Shown: positions 42,331 to 51,102 of the stretch, piece by piece
Layout: each line of letters starts with the position of its first letter
How positions within the stretch are numbered: position 1 is the first letter of the stretch
NCBI GenBank assembly: GCA_035548175.1
Contig: DASZTO010000097.1
Span: forward strand, 1-64,000
Direction: 5' to 3'
Length of the DNA stretch: 64,000 nt
From: CALCHA01 sp035548175
Lineage (GTDB): Bacteria; Planctomycetota; Phycisphaerae; WQYP01
Notes under the pieces: generated by a model
The model's database searches: none
What the model was told of the DNA's origin: nothing
What the model saw: only the letters and a program-made list of their open reading frames with translations
Program-made: the position numbers and the translations under genes

Positions 42331-43215
42331 GTGAGTACGCTCACCAAAACCTTCATCTTCCTCACGCTGTTGTTTTCACTCGCATTGGCGGTCATTTTGC
42401 TGGTGGGGATCCAGCGGATCGCTCCCTACAAGGAAAACCTGACGACCTACCAGCAGCAGGCGGCGGCGGCGATGGTGCAGTTGCAGGCCGAGCAGAATGC
42501 CCGGGCGTCAGCCGAGGCGCAGGTGGCTGCGGCGCGTGCGCAGCTGGAGCAGGCACAGACCCAGCTTCAGCAGCAGATCAGCGCGCTGAACTCGCAACTC
42601 GCGAAGCAGCAGATCGCGACTGCGGGCGTCGAATCCCGCAACACGCAGTTGACCAACGCCAATGCCCAGGCGACGGCCTTGTCCGACTCGCTGACGCAGC
42701 AGCTCGCGGCGGCGGAAAAAGAAATCTCGACCATCCGCCCCGAGCTGGTGAGCCTCACGCAGAAGAACGCCGACCTCAACCGCCAGAATAATGAACTGGC
42801 GACGCAGGAGCGGCTGGCCGAGCAGGCGATCCGCAAGCTGCAGGAAGCCGTGCAGGCGAATACCGGCCCGGGCGGGGCGGCCCTGAACACGACCAACGGG
42901 CAGGTGACCGAATCCAACAATGCGGCGCCGGGCGGGACGAATAATCAGGTCAATGGCAAGATCACCAACATCGCCCAGTCGGCCGGCAACACGCTGATCG
43001 AAACCCGGCTGGGGACGACGTCCGGCGTGAAGAACGGCGACAATTTTGCGATCTACCGTCCGCAGGGCGGGAAGCTGACCTGGGTGGCCGACGCCCATGT
43101 CGATCGGGTGACCGATGACGCCTCGGTGGCGACGGTGACCAACGCCAATGATGGCATGAGCCCGCAGACGGGCGACATCGTGATGCTGAACCAGGCGAAC
43201 GCCAGCGCCCACTGA
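42331..43215 (+). CDS. Membrane-anchored coiled-coil protein
   Basis: A 294-residue protein that I cannot assign. Residues 1-30 form a membrane anchor, 35-180 a long Ala/Gln-rich coiled coil, and about 205-294 a small beta-barrel-like domain (NGKITNIAQSAGNTLIETRLGTTSGVKNGDNFAIYR...). This last pattern, a ligand-free GVxxGDxFxIY barrel, recurs in envelope proteins such as the FlgT or MreC type. It starts at GTG 42331 after GGGAGG, 118 bases downstream of a good promoter. Together with mreB and mreC close by, a role in the cell envelope is a reasonable guess. Confidence 0.65.
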   Translation: MSTLTKTFIFLTLLFSLALAVILLVGIQRIAPYKENLTTYQQQAAAAMVQLQAEQNARASAEAQVAAARAQLEQAQTQLQQQISALNSQLAKQQIATAGVESRNTQLTNANAQATALSDSLTQQLAAAEKEISTIRPELVSLTQKNADLNRQNNELATQERLAEQAIRKLQEAVQANTGPGGAALNTTNGQVTESNNAAPGGTNNQVNGKITNIAQSAGNTLIETRLGTTSGVKNGDNFAIYRPQGGKLTWVADAHVDRVTDDASVATVTNANDGMSPQTGDIVMLNQANASAH

Positions 43216-43394
43216 GGTTGCCGGTCCCCCCTGAAAATAGGCCGCTCGGCAGGCCAGATAGCAGGGATCGGGGCGATCGGAATGTTTGTTTCGTGTTTCG
43301 TTACTCCAGTGCCAGCCCGCGACCGGCCGATAATGTTATGGTGCCTGCCGGAGGACCCCGGAAGGTGCCCGTCGCTCGGCTTGGGAGGTAAACC

Positions 43395-43538
43395 ATGAGC
43401 CGCGTCAATACTCCGGGCACCATACGGGTTCGCCCGACGCCCAATGTGTACACCGCGATGGCCTTTGTGTCGATGCTGGCGATGCTGGCGGCGCTGGCCT
43501 ATACGGCGTGGAAGTTTCACGATGTGGGGCTTCTGTAA
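43395..43538 (+). CDS. Small single-span membrane protein (47 residues)
   Basis: A short gene with an excellent ribosome site: GGGAGG at 43383, six bases before ATG 43395. The product has a basic N-terminus (MSRVNTPGTIRVRPTPNVY) and one membrane helix (AMAFVSMLAMLAALAYTAW), then KFHDVGLL at the end. It lies between the coiled-coil protein and mreB. I know no family for it. Size and position suggest a small accessory protein of the envelope machinery. Confidence 0.65.
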   Translation: MSRVNTPGTIRVRPTPNVYTAMAFVSMLAMLAALAYTAWKFHDVGLL

Positions 43539-43705
43539 CACGGGCTTCGGGGGGAAGTTCCGCTTCGCCGGGACCCTTTCGTGCGGCATGCGGCGGTCTT
43601 GTGGCGGGAAGCCAGGGGCGGCCGAAGGCTGGCGGAAGGGGTGTGCCGGCGGCGCATGCAACCGTCGCGACATTCCAACCGGTGGCCTGATGCTCCGCTT
43701 TGGCC

Positions 43706-43711
43706 TATAAT
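43706..43711 (+). promoter_or_regulatory. Consensus -10 box TATAAT upstream of mreB
   Basis: A perfect TATAAT lies 120 bases before the mreB start. The position 17 bases upstream is only TGGCCT, so the -35 is weak. No gene is seen in 43539-43831. Confidence 0.4.
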
Positions 43712-43831
43712 CCCGAGCGGCGCTGATCCATATTGACCTTTCCATGCGTGCCAGGCCACATCCCGGCAGATCCCGGAGTGCCCCGCCCACGCACCCCGCG
43801 CTCAGCACCGCACCGCAAGGAGTCGCTGCCC

Positions 43832-44884
43832 GTGTTTTTTGATTCGATCCTCGGCTGGTTCAGCCTCGACATGGGTATCGACCTTGGCACCTGCAACACG
43901 CTGGTGTGCGTGCGGGGGGAAGGGATCGTGCTCAACGAGCCTTCGGTGGTGGCCGTCAAAAAAGGCACCAACCGCGTCTTGCAGGATGGCAACGCGGTGG
44001 GGCTGGTGGCCAAGGAAATGCTCGGCAAAACGCCCGGCAGCATCACGGCGATCCGCCCGCTCAAAGACGGCGTCATTTCCGATTTTGAAATCACCGAGGC
44101 GATGCTGGCGTATTTCATCCGGCGCGTGCATGGGCGGCGCAGTTTGGTCAAGCCGCGGGTGGTGATTGCGATTCCGTCGGGCATTACGGCGGTGGAGAAG
44201 CGGGCGGTCTTGGATTCGGCGGAACGGGCGGGCGCTCGGCGGGTGTATCTGGTCGAAGAGCCCATGGCCGCGGGCATCGGGGCGGGGCTGCCGATCACGG
44301 AGCCGCAGGCGAGCATGATCGTGGACATCGGCGGGGGCACGACGGAAGTGGCGATCATGACGCTGGCGGATATCGCGGTCTCGGAATCCATTCGCACGGC
44401 GGGGGACGATTTCGATGAAGCGATCGTGAACCACATGAAGAAGACCTACAACCTGATGATCGGCGATCAGTACGCGGAGAAGATCAAGATCGAGATAGGC
44501 AGCGCGGGGGCGTTCGGGGAGGAGAAGCAGATGGAAGTGCGCGGGCGGGACATGATTTCAGGCTTGCCGCGGAAGTGCATCGTGACCAGCGAGGAGATTC
44601 GGGAAGCGTTGCAGGAGCCGGTCGGGCAGATCATTGACGCCGTGACGCGCACGCTGGAGCGGGCCGAGCCGGAACTGGCCGCGGACCTGGTGGAGACGGG
44701 CATCTGCCTGGCGGGTGGCGGGGCGCTGCTTCGTTCGATCGACAAAGTGCTGCATCAAGCGACGGGGCTGCCGGTGCGCATCGCGGACGATCCGCTGACG
44801 TGCGTCGCCCGCGGGACGAGCGTGTTTCTCGAGAACCTCGAGCTCTGGAAAGACACGATGGAATCGGACATGTCTGATTTGTAG
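43832..44884 (+). CDS. mreB: Rod shape-determining protein MreB
   Basis: A bacterial actin that forms membrane-bound filaments and guides elongation peptidoglycan synthesis. The 350-residue protein has DLGTCNTLVCVRGEGIVLNEPSVVA near 14 (phosphate 1), IPSGITAVEKRAVLDSAERAGARRVYLVEEPMAA (connect and hinge), MIVDIGGGTTEVAIMTL (phosphate 2) and GGGALLRSIDKVL (adenosine motif). GTG 43832 is ten bases after AAGGAG; upstream sequence lacks the actin fold. An N-terminal amphipathic helix FFDSILGWFS may bind membrane. mreC follows after a long hairpin. Confidence 0.95.
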   Translation: MFFDSILGWFSLDMGIDLGTCNTLVCVRGEGIVLNEPSVVAVKKGTNRVLQDGNAVGLVAKEMLGKTPGSITAIRPLKDGVISDFEITEAMLAYFIRRVHGRRSLVKPRVVIAIPSGITAVEKRAVLDSAERAGARRVYLVEEPMAAGIGAGLPITEPQASMIVDIGGGTTEVAIMTLADIAVSESIRTAGDDFDEAIVNHMKKTYNLMIGDQYAEKIKIEIGSAGAFGEEKQMEVRGRDMISGLPRKCIVTSEEIREALQEPVGQIIDAVTRTLERAEPELAADLVETGICLAGGGALLRSIDKVLHQATGLPVRIADDPLTCVARGTSVFLENLELWKDTMESDMSDL

Positions 44885-44888
44885 GAGA

Positions 44889-44956
44889 AGAAGCAAGAAT
44901 CAAGAAATCAGAAGGGGGTAGGGATCAACTTTTCTGATTTCTTGATTCTTGCTTCT
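44889..44956. repeat. Perfect 25-base inverted repeat between mreB and mreC
   Basis: Arms 44889-44913 and 44932-44956 are exact complements around an 18-base loop. They consist of degenerate AGAATCAAGAAATCAGAA words. No T-run follows, so this is not a standard terminator. The structure takes up most of the space between the two genes and ends 13 bases before the mreC start. Confidence 0.95.
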
Positions 44957-44969
44957 GGATGCTCGTCCC

Positions 44970-45875
44970 ATGCATTTGACGCCTCGGCAATGGTTCTGGT
45001 ATCTGGTCGTCGCGGCGGGAGCGTTTGCGTTTGTCGGGCGCGGGCCTGAGGCGACGGCTGGTGGGGTGGGGGGGGGGCACACGCAGCCTTCTTTTTTTCG
45101 CCGGGCCGAATGGCTGGTGTGGTATCCGGAGGATTTGCTGCTGGTGCCGGGGCGGTTTGTGTTCAGCCGGATGCAGTTTGCGGCGGTGGCGGGGGTGCAT
45201 CATTTCACGGAAGCGCGTACGGATCAGGCGACGGCGGATGCGCTGCGCGACCAGATTCGCTACCTCGAGAACGTTGTGGACTATCAGAACGGGCAGATGC
45301 AGGACCTCAACGCGCGTCTGGCCGAGATACACAGCATGAAGCCGCGGGGGCTGACGGAAAAAGACCTGCTGCCGGCCAACATCATCGGTTTTCAGGCGGG
45401 TCCCGGCGCGGCGACGGTGACGCTCGACAAGGGCGCCGCCGACGGGGTGCAGCGGGACATGGTGGTGATTGCGAAGCTTTCGCCGATCGGCCGGGTCGCC
45501 GCGGTGGGTCCCAAGACGTGCGCCGTGCGCTTGCTGACCGATCCGGACAACCGGGGCGTGCTGGCGCGGATCGTGCGGAAGTCGGACGCCAGCGATGACC
45601 TGATCGCCAACGGGTGCCTCGTCACCGGCGCGGGCGACGGCCAGATGCGCTGCGATTCCATCTCCGTCACCGATACCCCGATCCCACCGGCCCCCGGCGA
45701 CCGGGTCCAACTCGTCGATTCCTCCTGGCCCCCGAAAACGCAGTACATGATCCTCGGCGACGTGACCGCGGTCGGCCGCAACGATCGCCAGCTTCTGCGC
45801 TACTCGGTGACGATCGCGCCGCGGGTCAATCCGGCCGGGGTGCAAAGCGCGCTGATCGTCCTGCATGGCGACTGA
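44970..45875 (+). CDS. mreC: Rod shape-determining protein MreC
   Basis: A bitopic inner-membrane protein that links MreB filaments to periplasmic peptidoglycan synthases. The 301-residue protein has an N-terminal membrane segment (FWYLVVAAGAFAFVGRG), a coiled coil near 80-115 (ADALRDQIRYLENVVDYQNGQM) and the two beta-barrel domains (ANIIGFQAGPGAATVTLDKGAADGVQRDMVVI, and RNDRQLLRYSVTIAPRVN near the end), which is the usual plan. No mreD, pbp2 or rodA follows; the next gene is on the other strand. ATG 44970 is directly after the 25-base hairpin. Confidence 0.88.
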   Translation: MHLTPRQWFWYLVVAAGAFAFVGRGPEATAGGVGGGHTQPSFFRRAEWLVWYPEDLLLVPGRFVFSRMQFAAVAGVHHFTEARTDQATADALRDQIRYLENVVDYQNGQMQDLNARLAEIHSMKPRGLTEKDLLPANIIGFQAGPGAATVTLDKGAADGVQRDMVVIAKLSPIGRVAAVGPKTCAVRLLTDPDNRGVLARIVRKSDASDDLIANGCLVTGAGDGQMRCDSISVTDTPIPPAPGDRVQLVDSSWPPKTQYMILGDVTAVGRNDRQLLRYSVTIAPRVNPAGVQSALIVLHGD

Positions 45876-45913
45876 GGCGCTTGCGATGAATCTCGCCGTG
45901 CATTGGGAACAGG

Positions 45914-46225
45914 TCACTTCACCTGGTGAAACGCCACGATCTGGTGGGTGTTCACGAAGGTGAGGTTGTCCGTGCCGGGGGTCTTGATGCCCAGGAAATA
46001 GCCGGTGTCGTTGACGTAGAGCGTGCTGACGAAGGCGCCTTCGAGCGTTTTGCCGTTGGCGAGGTCCAGCGACAGCGGCTGGTCGTGAAGGCGCAGCAGC
46101 CAGTTGGTCGAGTCGCTGTCGCCGGGGGCAGTGGTCGCCGCGGGGATTGTCGACCAGATGCCCAGCACCATCAGCAGCATGGCGACCGTGGCGGGGAAGG
46201 CCCAGCGAATGGGTAAACGACGCAT
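45914..46225 (-). CDS. Small exported or anchored protein of unknown function
   Basis: A 103-residue protein with an N-terminal hydrophobic segment (WAFPATVAMLLMVLGIWSTI) that is a signal anchor or signal peptide, and a short beta-rich domain: WLLRLHDQPLSLDLANGKTLEGAFVSTLYVNDTGYFLGIKT and the end FVNTHQIVAFHQV. It resembles an Sm-like or small barrel fold in style. GGAAGGA precedes ATG 46225. Convergent with mreC and divergent from the GH88 gene. Function unknown. Confidence 0.65.
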   Translation of the reverse strand: MRRLPIRWAFPATVAMLLMVLGIWSTIPAATTAPGDSDSTNWLLRLHDQPLSLDLANGKTLEGAFVSTLYVNDTGYFLGIKTPGTDNLTFVNTHQIVAFHQVK

Positions 46226-46362
46226 GGCAATTCCTTCCGAGAGATGAGCGAGTGTTCCCTTAAGTGGACAGCCGCCGCCGCTGAATGTTGGCGGGCGGAC
46301 GGGGCAAGATTGCGACAATCCATTACACTCATGCCTGACCATCCCCCGAACGGAGCTTCCGC

Positions 46363-47778
46363 ATGGACCTGTCCAAAGCCCCCGCGCTTGAATCGCTGGC
46401 TCCCGCGCTCGAGCGCGTGTTTGAACTCGCCGGGCGAAAGATCGTTGATCTCGACAAATCCTGGGACGAAGCGGGGGGGGGCAAGGGCACGCCGGTGTTC
46501 ACCGTGGAGGGCCGCTACACGACGCGGGGATGGACCGAATGGACGCAGGGGTTCCAGTTCGGCATGGCGATTCTCGCGTTCGACGCCACGCGCGATGAAA
46601 AGCTGCTGATGCTCGGCCGCGACCGCACGTTTCAGCGCATGGCGCCGCACGTGTCGCACATCGGCGTGCACGATCATGGCTTCAACAACATCTCGACGTA
46701 TGGCAATCTGCGGCGTTTGATGCGCGAGGGGGTGATTCCGCATGATGGGTATGAGCTGTCGTTTTATGAGTTGGCGCTGAAAGTTTCCGGCGCCGTGCAG
46801 GCCGCCCGCTGGACGCCAATTTTTTCCAACCCGGAGCAACCGACCAACCGCGATACCGGCTACATCCATTCCTTCAACGGCCCGCACTCGCTCTTCTCCG
46901 ACACCATCCGCTCGCTGCGCTCGCTGTGCCTGGCCTGGCAACTGGGGCACGCGCTGATGGGCGAAAATGATCGGCCGGTGAATCTGCTGCATCGGGCGAT
47001 TCATCATGCGCTGACCACGGCGACGTACAACGTTTACTACGGCGCGGGGCGGGACAGCTACGACACGCCGCCGGAAAAAGGCCGCACGGTTCACGAGTCC
47101 ATTTTCAACATCACCGATGGCCGCTACCGCTGTCCGTCGACGCAGCAAGGCTATTCGCCGTTCTCGACGTGGACGCGCGGGCTGGCGTGGATTCTCTGTG
47201 GTTTTGCCGAGCAACTCGAATTCCTGCAGAGCGTGCCGGACGTCGCATTCACGCGCGGGGGCTTCGACCCGGAAAAAATCACGGACGTATACGAACGCGC
47301 GGCCATTGCGACGGCCGATTGGTATATCGCCCATTCCTTTCCCGACGGCATGGTCTACTGGGATGCCGGGGCTCCGGGAATTCCGCGCGATGAAAATTAT
47401 TTGCAGAATCGCGATCCTTACAGCGCACCCGAGCCTCTTGATTCCAGCGCCGCCGGCATCGCCGCACAGGGCTTTTTCCGCCTCGCCAGCTATCTTGAAA
47501 AAATCGATCGCCCGCGCGCCGAAAGATACGCCGCCGCCGCCCGCCTGCTCGCCCGGACGCTTTTCTCCGAGCCCTACCTCGCCACCGATAAATCCCACCA
47601 GGGGCTCATCCTGCACTCCATCTACCACCGGCCCAACGGTTGGGACCACATCCCGCCCGGCCGGAAAATTCCTTGCGGTGAATCGAGCATGTGGGGCGAC
47701 TACCACGCGCTGGAACTGGCGCTGCTGCTGCGCCGGCAACTGAAAGGCGAAGCCTACATCACGTTCTTCGATCAGTGA
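46363..47778 (+). CDS. Family 88 glycoside hydrolase (unsaturated glucuronyl hydrolase-like)
   Basis: GH88 enzymes release unsaturated uronic acids from lyase products of polysaccharides such as alginate-like polymers or glycosaminoglycans. The 471-residue protein has an (alpha/alpha)6 barrel pattern with HDHGFNNISTYGNL near 110 (the HDxGF motif with a catalytic-type Asp), STWTRGLAWILCGFAEQLEF near 265, SSAAGIAAQGFFRLA near 360, and GESSMWGDYHALELALLL near the C-terminus, all typical. No signal peptide is seen, so it is probably cytoplasmic and acts on imported oligosaccharides. It may be specialised for algal or plant sugars. No polysaccharide lyase is adjacent. Confidence 0.85.
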   Translation: MDLSKAPALESLAPALERVFELAGRKIVDLDKSWDEAGGGKGTPVFTVEGRYTTRGWTEWTQGFQFGMAILAFDATRDEKLLMLGRDRTFQRMAPHVSHIGVHDHGFNNISTYGNLRRLMREGVIPHDGYELSFYELALKVSGAVQAARWTPIFSNPEQPTNRDTGYIHSFNGPHSLFSDTIRSLRSLCLAWQLGHALMGENDRPVNLLHRAIHHALTTATYNVYYGAGRDSYDTPPEKGRTVHESIFNITDGRYRCPSTQQGYSPFSTWTRGLAWILCGFAEQLEFLQSVPDVAFTRGGFDPEKITDVYERAAIATADWYIAHSFPDGMVYWDAGAPGIPRDENYLQNRDPYSAPEPLDSSAAGIAAQGFFRLASYLEKIDRPRAERYAAAARLLARTLFSEPYLATDKSHQGLILHSIYHRPNGWDHIPPGRKIPCGESSMWGDYHALELALLLRRQLKGEAYITFFDQ

Positions 47779-47894
47779 AAAAGCGTCCGGAGTTCACGCT
47801 TGAGCGTGTCTGGTCTTTGCCATCCCATGGCACCGTTCAGGCTACAATGCACCGTGCCGGGAGTAACGCCCTAAACCACCGTGCGAGAATTGTC

Positions 47895-48497
47895 ATGCAT
47901 CGGCTGCGGACATCCTTCCGGATTCTCTGCCTTGTGCTGGCGGGGCTGCTGCTCTTTATCATTGTTCGGTCTTATTTCATCAGTGATCGCCTTTATCACG
48001 CGCCGGGCACCATCCAGCAGGAACAGTCACAGGCGATGGTGTCGCCTGATGTGAGCGTGACGGTCAGCCGCGGCGCGATCGAGGTGTACAGTCTTACATG
48101 GGGGAGCGGCGGCTCCGATTCCGGTGCGTTCTGGCAATACGAACTCGCGCCGCCGATTGCACTGTTTGACCAACCTTTTTATGCGGCCCATCTCTCCCGG
48201 AATATCTCCTTTCCGGGCTTCTTTGACCGCGAATTGCCCGTGATGACCAGCGCCGGTCCCCTTTCTTCAATCACTCCCGGCCATGCGGATTGGGCGTTTT
48301 CGCTGTATTACCTGCTTTTCCTCGTCGCCCTTTATCCTGTCATGCACGCCATAAGTATGTGGCGCCAGCGCCGCCGACATAGCCAAGACCTGTGCACCCG
48401 CTGCGGCTACGATCTCCGCGCCTCGAAGGACCGCTGCCCGGAATGCGGAACGCCTTTCAGCGAAAACCCGAAGCAAATGCCGCTGCCGATCGGTTAA
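47895..48497 (+). CDS. Membrane protein with C-terminal zinc ribbon
   Basis: A 200-residue protein with two membrane helices (FRILCLVLAGLLLFIIVRSYF near residue 9 and YYLLFLVALYPVMHAISMW near 140) enclosing a beta-rich extracytoplasmic region, then a cytoplasmic tail CTRCGYDLRASKDRCPECGTPF. The four cysteines can bind zinc. This tail is common in planctomycete membrane proteins, but I know no function for it. TACAAT near 47,845 may be its -10 box. A larger neighbour at 48,560 has the same tail, so the two are probably related. Confidence 0.7.
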   Translation: MHRLRTSFRILCLVLAGLLLFIIVRSYFISDRLYHAPGTIQQEQSQAMVSPDVSVTVSRGAIEVYSLTWGSGGSDSGAFWQYELAPPIALFDQPFYAAHLSRNISFPGFFDRELPVMTSAGPLSSITPGHADWAFSLYYLLFLVALYPVMHAISMWRQRRRHSQDLCTRCGYDLRASKDRCPECGTPFSENPKQMPLPIG

Positions 48498-48559
48498 TCG
48501 GTCGCGTGGCGCGCACCACTGTTCTTGTTAAAATGAGTGCTCGCTGGAGGTCCTCCATT

Positions 48560-50002
48560 ATGCCGAGACTTTGGCGCACCATATTGCTCTTTATGTTCGC
48601 CTTGGGGCTCGTCGCGCGCGCTCAATCATGGAGCGACACGGCTCGCAGCACCGTTTCCGTGGAATCGTTGGTTGCGCAATCGCCTATCATTGCCATTGTC
48701 ACACCGACGGCATGGCAAAATCTCGGTTCCTCTGCCATGGTTGATGTTCACGTCGAAGAATCATTACGCGGCGCGCCGCCCCGCACTACCCGCTTTCTGA
48801 TCATGGAGGAAAATGGACGTTTTCCTATTCCTTCAACCGATGTCACCCATCGCTATCTGGTGTTTGCGCGTGGGATGGTGGCCAAGGGAATGGACCTGCT
48901 CACTGCGCCGCCAGCCAATTTGGATGCTGCACTGGATCCGCCTTTTCGCAACCTGCGTGCTGAACCGATTACCTCGCCCGATGCGCTCGTCAATGCGATA
49001 AGGGCCGAAATCCGTGTTACACCGGAGCCACCAGTTGCGCAGGTCGATGTTGCGCTTCCCGGCAAGGTCACATTTGTTTTGAAGGTGCCGGCCGATGAGC
49101 GCGTCGAACAATATGGCCGACAATTGCTCGCCAGCCCCGATCCTGGTTACGGGATCGGCATCCTTGAAAACTTTCCATCCGCGAACAATGTGGCCAGCAT
49201 TCGGCCTTTCCTTGCAGATCCACATCTTGAGGATCAATACTTCAGTATTAGTCCTTGGAGCCAGCGAACCTACGCAGTGCGCGAAGCCGCCGTACGCGCA
49301 CTGACCGCAATGGGTGTCGCTCCAAAGGGTATTGTATTGCGGGCTCCCGGCAACGATTATCGGCCGCTCGCGATATGGTTAATCGTCGCTCTGGCCGCTG
49401 GAGTTTGCCTCTGGCTGGTCGCCGGTCGCATGCGCATCCTCCGATCTCGCTGGCGGCGCATTGAATGCGCGTCCGCCCTGTGCGTTATTGGCGTGCTGAT
49501 CCTGGCGGCGCGCAGTTACGACCACATTACCGATGTGTCCGTCGCCGGGGCGGGTCAACTCCATTCCCTTTCCTTCTACAACGGATTCGTGCGCTACGAA
49601 ATGCTGCTTAACTTTCGTCGGACGGCGTCCCTCCAGTACCTCGATCTCGCGAATGCCGCCGCGCCGCAATACCTTCCGCTGCGAGTGTGGCACCAATTCA
49701 GTTTCCACCCCGGCTACGGGGCGCCGGAACATTACATAATCGGTGAGCCGGGCCCACTCCGCGATGGTCCCTACGCTTATCGCCTCGTCGCCTTTCATAC
49801 CCTCTACCTGGCGATACCTTTCGCCGCCCTGTTGATTTATCCCGTTATCAAAGCGGCGCTCGACGTCCACCGCCGGCGATCCCGACGTCGCCTCAATCTG
49901 TGCCCACTCTGCGGCTACGACCTCCGCGCCTCCACAGAACGTTGTCCTGAATGCGGACAACTTATTCCTCCGCGCAACCTTGTCGCATCGCTCCCGCCGT
50001 AA
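48560..50002 (+). CDS. Membrane protein with signal peptide and C-terminal zinc ribbon
   Basis: A 480-residue protein. Signal peptide or first helix (ILLFMFALGLVARAQS), then an extracytoplasmic domain of about 250 residues with a cystatin-like or Ig-like look (VESLVAQSPIIAIVTPTAWQNL, VHVEESLRGAPP), later helices near 280-330 (LAIWLIVALAAGVCLWLVAGR, ASALCVIGVLILAARSY) and 430-450, and the tail CPLCGYDLRASTERCPECGQL. TGGAGG precedes ATG 48560. The tail equals that of the gene before it. Function unknown; it could sense or transport at the membrane. Confidence 0.65.
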   Translation: MPRLWRTILLFMFALGLVARAQSWSDTARSTVSVESLVAQSPIIAIVTPTAWQNLGSSAMVDVHVEESLRGAPPRTTRFLIMEENGRFPIPSTDVTHRYLVFARGMVAKGMDLLTAPPANLDAALDPPFRNLRAEPITSPDALVNAIRAEIRVTPEPPVAQVDVALPGKVTFVLKVPADERVEQYGRQLLASPDPGYGIGILENFPSANNVASIRPFLADPHLEDQYFSISPWSQRTYAVREAAVRALTAMGVAPKGIVLRAPGNDYRPLAIWLIVALAAGVCLWLVAGRMRILRSRWRRIECASALCVIGVLILAARSYDHITDVSVAGAGQLHSLSFYNGFVRYEMLLNFRRTASLQYLDLANAAAPQYLPLRVWHQFSFHPGYGAPEHYIIGEPGPLRDGPYAYRLVAFHTLYLAIPFAALLIYPVIKAALDVHRRRSRRRLNLCPLCGYDLRASTERCPECGQLIPPRNLVASLPP

Positions 50003-50055
50003 GGCACACCCTTTGCAAATGGCACCTGCAGAGTTGTTTTTCGCAGGATTCAGCC

Positions 50056-50862
50056 ATGCGTATGGGCGTTTTTAGTGTGTTTCCTCTGGTTTTCCTGACG
50101 GCTGCCTGTTCGCAGATGCAATCGCCGCAGGCCCGGCGCGACCTGGATTCTCAGCGCGTCGCCCGTCAGAAAATCACGACACTCTTCGCCGATCATTGCG
50201 ACCGCTTCACGTGCGATTCCTTCACCTATGCCAATCACACCATTCACGCGACTGGCATTCACATCGCGCCCGATCCCAGCATCACGCAGGATCATCCCTC
50301 CGCCACGCTGGCCGTGAAGGACCTGCGGATTGTTCTCGCCGAAGATCCGACGCCCGCGGCCGACCTGCGTCCGGTCGAGATCGACATCGACGAACCCACC
50401 CTTCGCCGGCCCGACGCCCTGCGCGCCAGCACGGATCCCACGCCCGTTGAAGCGGCCCTTTCCACCTTCATCATCAACACGCTCGACCAGATGTCGACGC
50501 CCGAATGGACGAAGCTGTTTGATCTCACGCCCGACCTTGCCGCGCCCCCTCCCGAAGCCCGCGCCGCTTGCGAGCGCGAGTTCGGGGCGCTCCAGCGCGT
50601 GAATGTTCATCTGCTGCGCATCGAAATGCCGCCGGATCAGGAAGGGGCACCGCCCGACGCCCTGGTTCTCTCGGCGGACATCACCAAGGGCGATGACGGG
50701 GAGTGGAGCGCGGCGATCAGCGCCGGCCAGCAGACCGGTAACACCGTCGCACAGCTCGCCCCCCCAATGCACGTCCTGTTCGCCGTCGACGGGCCGCGGC
50801 TCATGGCGCGGTCGCCGGACATTTCCTGGGATGCCGATACCGCTACAGCGCTGGAGCGATAA
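50056..50862 (+). CDS. Putative lipoprotein of unknown function
   Basis: A 268-residue protein. The N-terminus VFPLVFLTAACSQM contains the lipobox LTAAC at about residue 18, so export and lipid attachment by Lgt are expected. The mature part is acidic and Ala/Asp/Pro-rich (ITTLFADHCDRFTCDSFTYANHTIHATGIHIAPDPS, VKDLRIVLAEDPTPAADLRPVEIDIDEP), with a beta-rich pattern resembling AsmA-like domains. No known family is certain. A weak terminator follows. It is preceded by the zinc-ribbon membrane proteins on the same strand. Confidence 0.65.
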   Translation: MRMGVFSVFPLVFLTAACSQMQSPQARRDLDSQRVARQKITTLFADHCDRFTCDSFTYANHTIHATGIHIAPDPSITQDHPSATLAVKDLRIVLAEDPTPAADLRPVEIDIDEPTLRRPDALRASTDPTPVEAALSTFIINTLDQMSTPEWTKLFDLTPDLAAPPPEARAACEREFGALQRVNVHLLRIEMPPDQEGAPPDALVLSADITKGDDGEWSAAISAGQQTGNTVAQLAPPMHVLFAVDGPRLMARSPDISWDADTATALER

Positions 50863-50877
50863 CACATCCACAATGCA

Positions 50878-50899
50878 GCGCTTATAGCGCAACTTTTTT
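50878..50899 (+). terminator. Weak intrinsic terminator
   Basis: GCGCT (50878-50882) pairs with AGCGC (50886-50890) around TAT, and six T residues follow after AAC (50894-50899). The stem is short, so confidence is modest. It lies 15 bases after the lipoprotein stop. Confidence 0.45.
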
Positions 50900-50943
50900 C
50901 GGGGCCAGACGTTCGCCTTTGCGGAGAGCGGCCTGCGGGCCGA

Positions 50944-50963
50944 CATGGGCGGAGACGCCCATG
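50944..50963. repeat. Perfect 8-base hairpin with GNRA tetraloop
   Basis: CATGGGCG (50944-50951) and CGCCCATG (50956-50963) enclose GAGA, a GNRA loop that would make a very stable RNA hairpin. It lies in the 240-base gap before ftsW, which shows no convincing gene. Confidence 0.6.
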
Positions 50964-51102
50964 CCACGACGATCAGCGGGTCCCATCGCATTCCGCCAGG
51001 ATCGCGTTCCCAATCCCGCTCCAGTTCTGATAAAAAGTACACCCGACGTTCCTTCCGGGCCGATGTTCGGGGGGAGATGAGGCGTTTCTTGCGCGTGAAC
51101 GG

